Shown in pieces: positions 7,098-8,296 of a DNA stretch of 8,296 nucleotides; position 1 is the stretch's first letter; every line of letters starts with the position of its first letter. The DNA is taken from positions 1 through 8,296 of the forward strand of contig QQUO01000264.1 of NCBI GenBank assembly GCA_008501575.1. Reading direction: 5' to 3'. The notes below the pieces were generated by a model. That model worked only from the letters and a program-made list of their open reading frames with translations. It was not told the DNA's origin and did no database searches. A program made the position numbers and the translations under genes. This stretch comes from Pseudomonadota bacterium. Lineage in GTDB: Bacteria > Pseudomonadota > Gammaproteobacteria > Xanthomonadales > Marinicellaceae.

Positions 7098-7103
7098 TAC
7101 ATT
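7098..7103 (+). promoter_or_regulatory. Candidate -10 box of the beta-helix gene
   Basis: TACATT matches the -10 consensus at 4 of 6 positions. No good -35 hexamer is present, because the CRP site occupies that place, which is usual for an activator-dependent class II promoter. The implied leader is about 20 nt, with AAAGG at 7117-7121 as ribosome binding site. Confidence 0.45.
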
Positions 7104-7130
7104 AAGGCTTTAACCTAAAGGTTGCATGTC

Positions 7131-8296
7131 ATGAAAAAAATCACTGTTCTTTGTCTATTACTGTTGTCTTTTTCGGCCATGGCCGTGGAATTTTTTATCT
7201 CACCTCAGGGTGATGACAGTAACCCCGGAACCATCAGTCAACCGTGGCAAACCTTGTCCCACGGTTTGAATACAATTGTTGCGGGTGATGTCCTGACGTT
7301 GCGTGCCGGCGTTTATCGCTTGATTGATGAAACCAACCTGAACACCATTAACACCCCGAATTTAACCCTGCAGGGCCATGTCGGTGAAACAGTGGAAATA
7401 TTGGGTTCCTACAGTACCGTGAATGACAACTGGCAGCCCTATAATGCCAATGTCTGGCGCATTCCGGCTGATCAATTAAACAACGACCCCAAGGGTATGT
7501 TTAATGGCCATGAGCGGGTCGATCACCAGAGTGATTTAGACGGTGGTCGTGACCATGATCATGTGGTTAATTTGGTTGAGCCAAACCATTGGACCAAAGC
7601 CGATATTAATGGCATCCAGTGTTTTGCAGCCAACACCGGCTGTTATATTTATTTATACCCCAAAGCCGGGGAAGTGCCCAATAACGAAGTCTATGAATTG
7701 TCACAACGGGGCTTACCTCGGGTGGCCGGTAATGGTGATTATTTCACGCTCAAAAATATTGCAATCTATTACACCCAAAGCAGTCCCATGTTCTTTGAGG
7801 GTGCGGATTTTGTGACTTTGGAAGACAATGTATTTGGTCATGTGTCGAATGGTAATGATAATTCCTATGCGGTTCGTATCTGGGATTCACAAGGCAGTGT
7901 GGTGCGCAGAAATCGGGTGTTTGATTCGGTTTATTGGGGTGGCACTTCAAACAGTAAAGGCATCACTTTTATGATATCAAAAGCGGGCGAACCCAATGTC
8001 GTTGAATACAATGAAATTTATGACATTCCCGGTCGTTCAGCGGTCGGTACTAAAGGTGGCGTATCTAACTTAATTGTGCGTTATAACTACATTCATGATG
8101 TCTATAATGCCTTTGAGCCCGGTCATTTTCGCTGTGCCCAGGGGAGTGGCTGCCAGGTTGGAGATCCCCAGTATCGTCCTGCTGGTGACTGGCGCATCTA
8201 CGGGAACATTGTAACCAATACCGAAGTGGGTTTGCGTTTGTCGGCCTATGAGGAAGATGGTGATAATAATTGGCTCTACAACAATGTTTTTTATCA
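7131..8296 (+). CDS. Secreted right-handed parallel beta-helix protein (3' end beyond window)
   Basis: An open frame runs from ATG 7131 to the right edge, 388 codons with no stop. Residues 1-18 are a clear Sec signal peptide (MKKITVLCLLLLSFSAMA), with cleavage after AMA. The mature start, ISPQGDDSNPGTISQPWQTL followed by VAGDVLTLRAGVYR, is the opening seen in DUF1565 and pectate-lyase-fold secreted proteins. From about residue 215 there are repeating short strand units such as VTLEDNVF, VVRRNRVFD, VVEYNEIYD, LIVRYNYIHD and WRIYGNIV, each a turn of a right-handed beta-helix with an Asn/Asp ladder. Two close cysteine pairs, C164/C171 and C335/C341, suggest disulfide bonds after export. AAAGG at 7117-7121 lies nine bases before the start. 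A CRP site upstream hints at carbon-source control, which fits a polysaccharide lyase or glycan-binding role, but no catalytic residues can be named and the C-terminal domain is outside the window. Confidence 0.85.
   Translation, partial: MKKITVLCLLLLSFSAMAVEFFISPQGDDSNPGTISQPWQTLSHGLNTIVAGDVLTLRAGVYRLIDETNLNTINTPNLTLQGHVGETVEILGSYSTVNDNWQPYNANVWRIPADQLNNDPKGMFNGHERVDHQSDLDGGRDHDHVVNLVEPNHWTKADINGIQCFAANTGCYIYLYPKAGEVPNNEVYELSQRGLPRVAGNGDYFTLKNIAIYYTQSSPMFFEGADFVTLEDNVFGHVSNGNDNSYAVRIWDSQGSVVRRNRVFDSVYWGGTSNSKGITFMISKAGEPNVVEYNEIYDIPGRSAVGTKGGVSNLIVRYNYIHDVYNAFEPGHFRCAQGSGCQVGDPQYRPAGDWRIYGNIVTNTEVGLRLSAYEEDGDNNWLYNNVFY

Noticed and set aside
7543..7815. Short open frame in another frame within the beta-helix gene, and its antisense counterpart at 7750-7950
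   Set aside because: Both overlap the long frame from 7131, which has a signal peptide and beta-helix repeats; the short translations show no domain or ribosome binding site.

Overview
The window looks like ordinary chromosomal DNA of a moderately AT-rich, probably marine or aquatic Gammaproteobacterium. The pointers are a TIGR04219-like outer membrane protein, a YcaO close to the E. coli S12-modification type, a Fur-box-controlled ferric iron importer, and a secreted beta-helix protein behind a textbook CRP site. The genus cannot be fixed from the sequence alone. No RNA genes, mobile elements, CRISPR arrays or origins were seen.

Layout: 1-732 (minus) is an almost complete outer membrane beta-barrel gene that runs off the left edge. 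733-909 is the divergent control region between it and the next gene; it carries a perfect TATAAT box for the rightward gene. 910-3090 (plus) encodes a two-domain protein, an OsmC-like thiol peroxidase domain fused to a full-length YcaO. A weak terminator-like hairpin follows. At 3127-3155 a promoter overlaps a strong Fur box, and behind it lies a three-gene iron(III) ABC importer: substrate-binding lipoprotein (3181-4215), fused double-domain permease (4237-5877) and ATPase (5874-6908, sharing ATGA with the permease). 6909-7130 is a 222-bp intergenic region with several inverted repeats and a perfect CRP site (TGTGA-N6-TCACA). It leads into a secreted right-handed beta-helix protein (7131 to the right edge, incomplete).

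How the genes work together: the fbpABC-type operon is a self-contained iron-uptake unit. Iron is bound at the inner membrane by a lipid-anchored receptor, moved through a single-chain permease and powered by a cytoplasmic ATPase, with Fur repression expected when iron is plentiful. The OsmC-YcaO protein is a separate unit, probably acting in RimO-linked ribosomal protein S12 methylthiolation. The beta-helix protein looks like a catabolite-controlled secreted carbohydrate-active or adhesive protein. I see no wholly new multi-gene system. The points most worth a second look are the OsmC-YcaO fusion with both OsmC cysteines kept, the tight promoter/Fur-box arrangement, and the CRP site at an ideal class II distance before an uncharacterised beta-helix gene.
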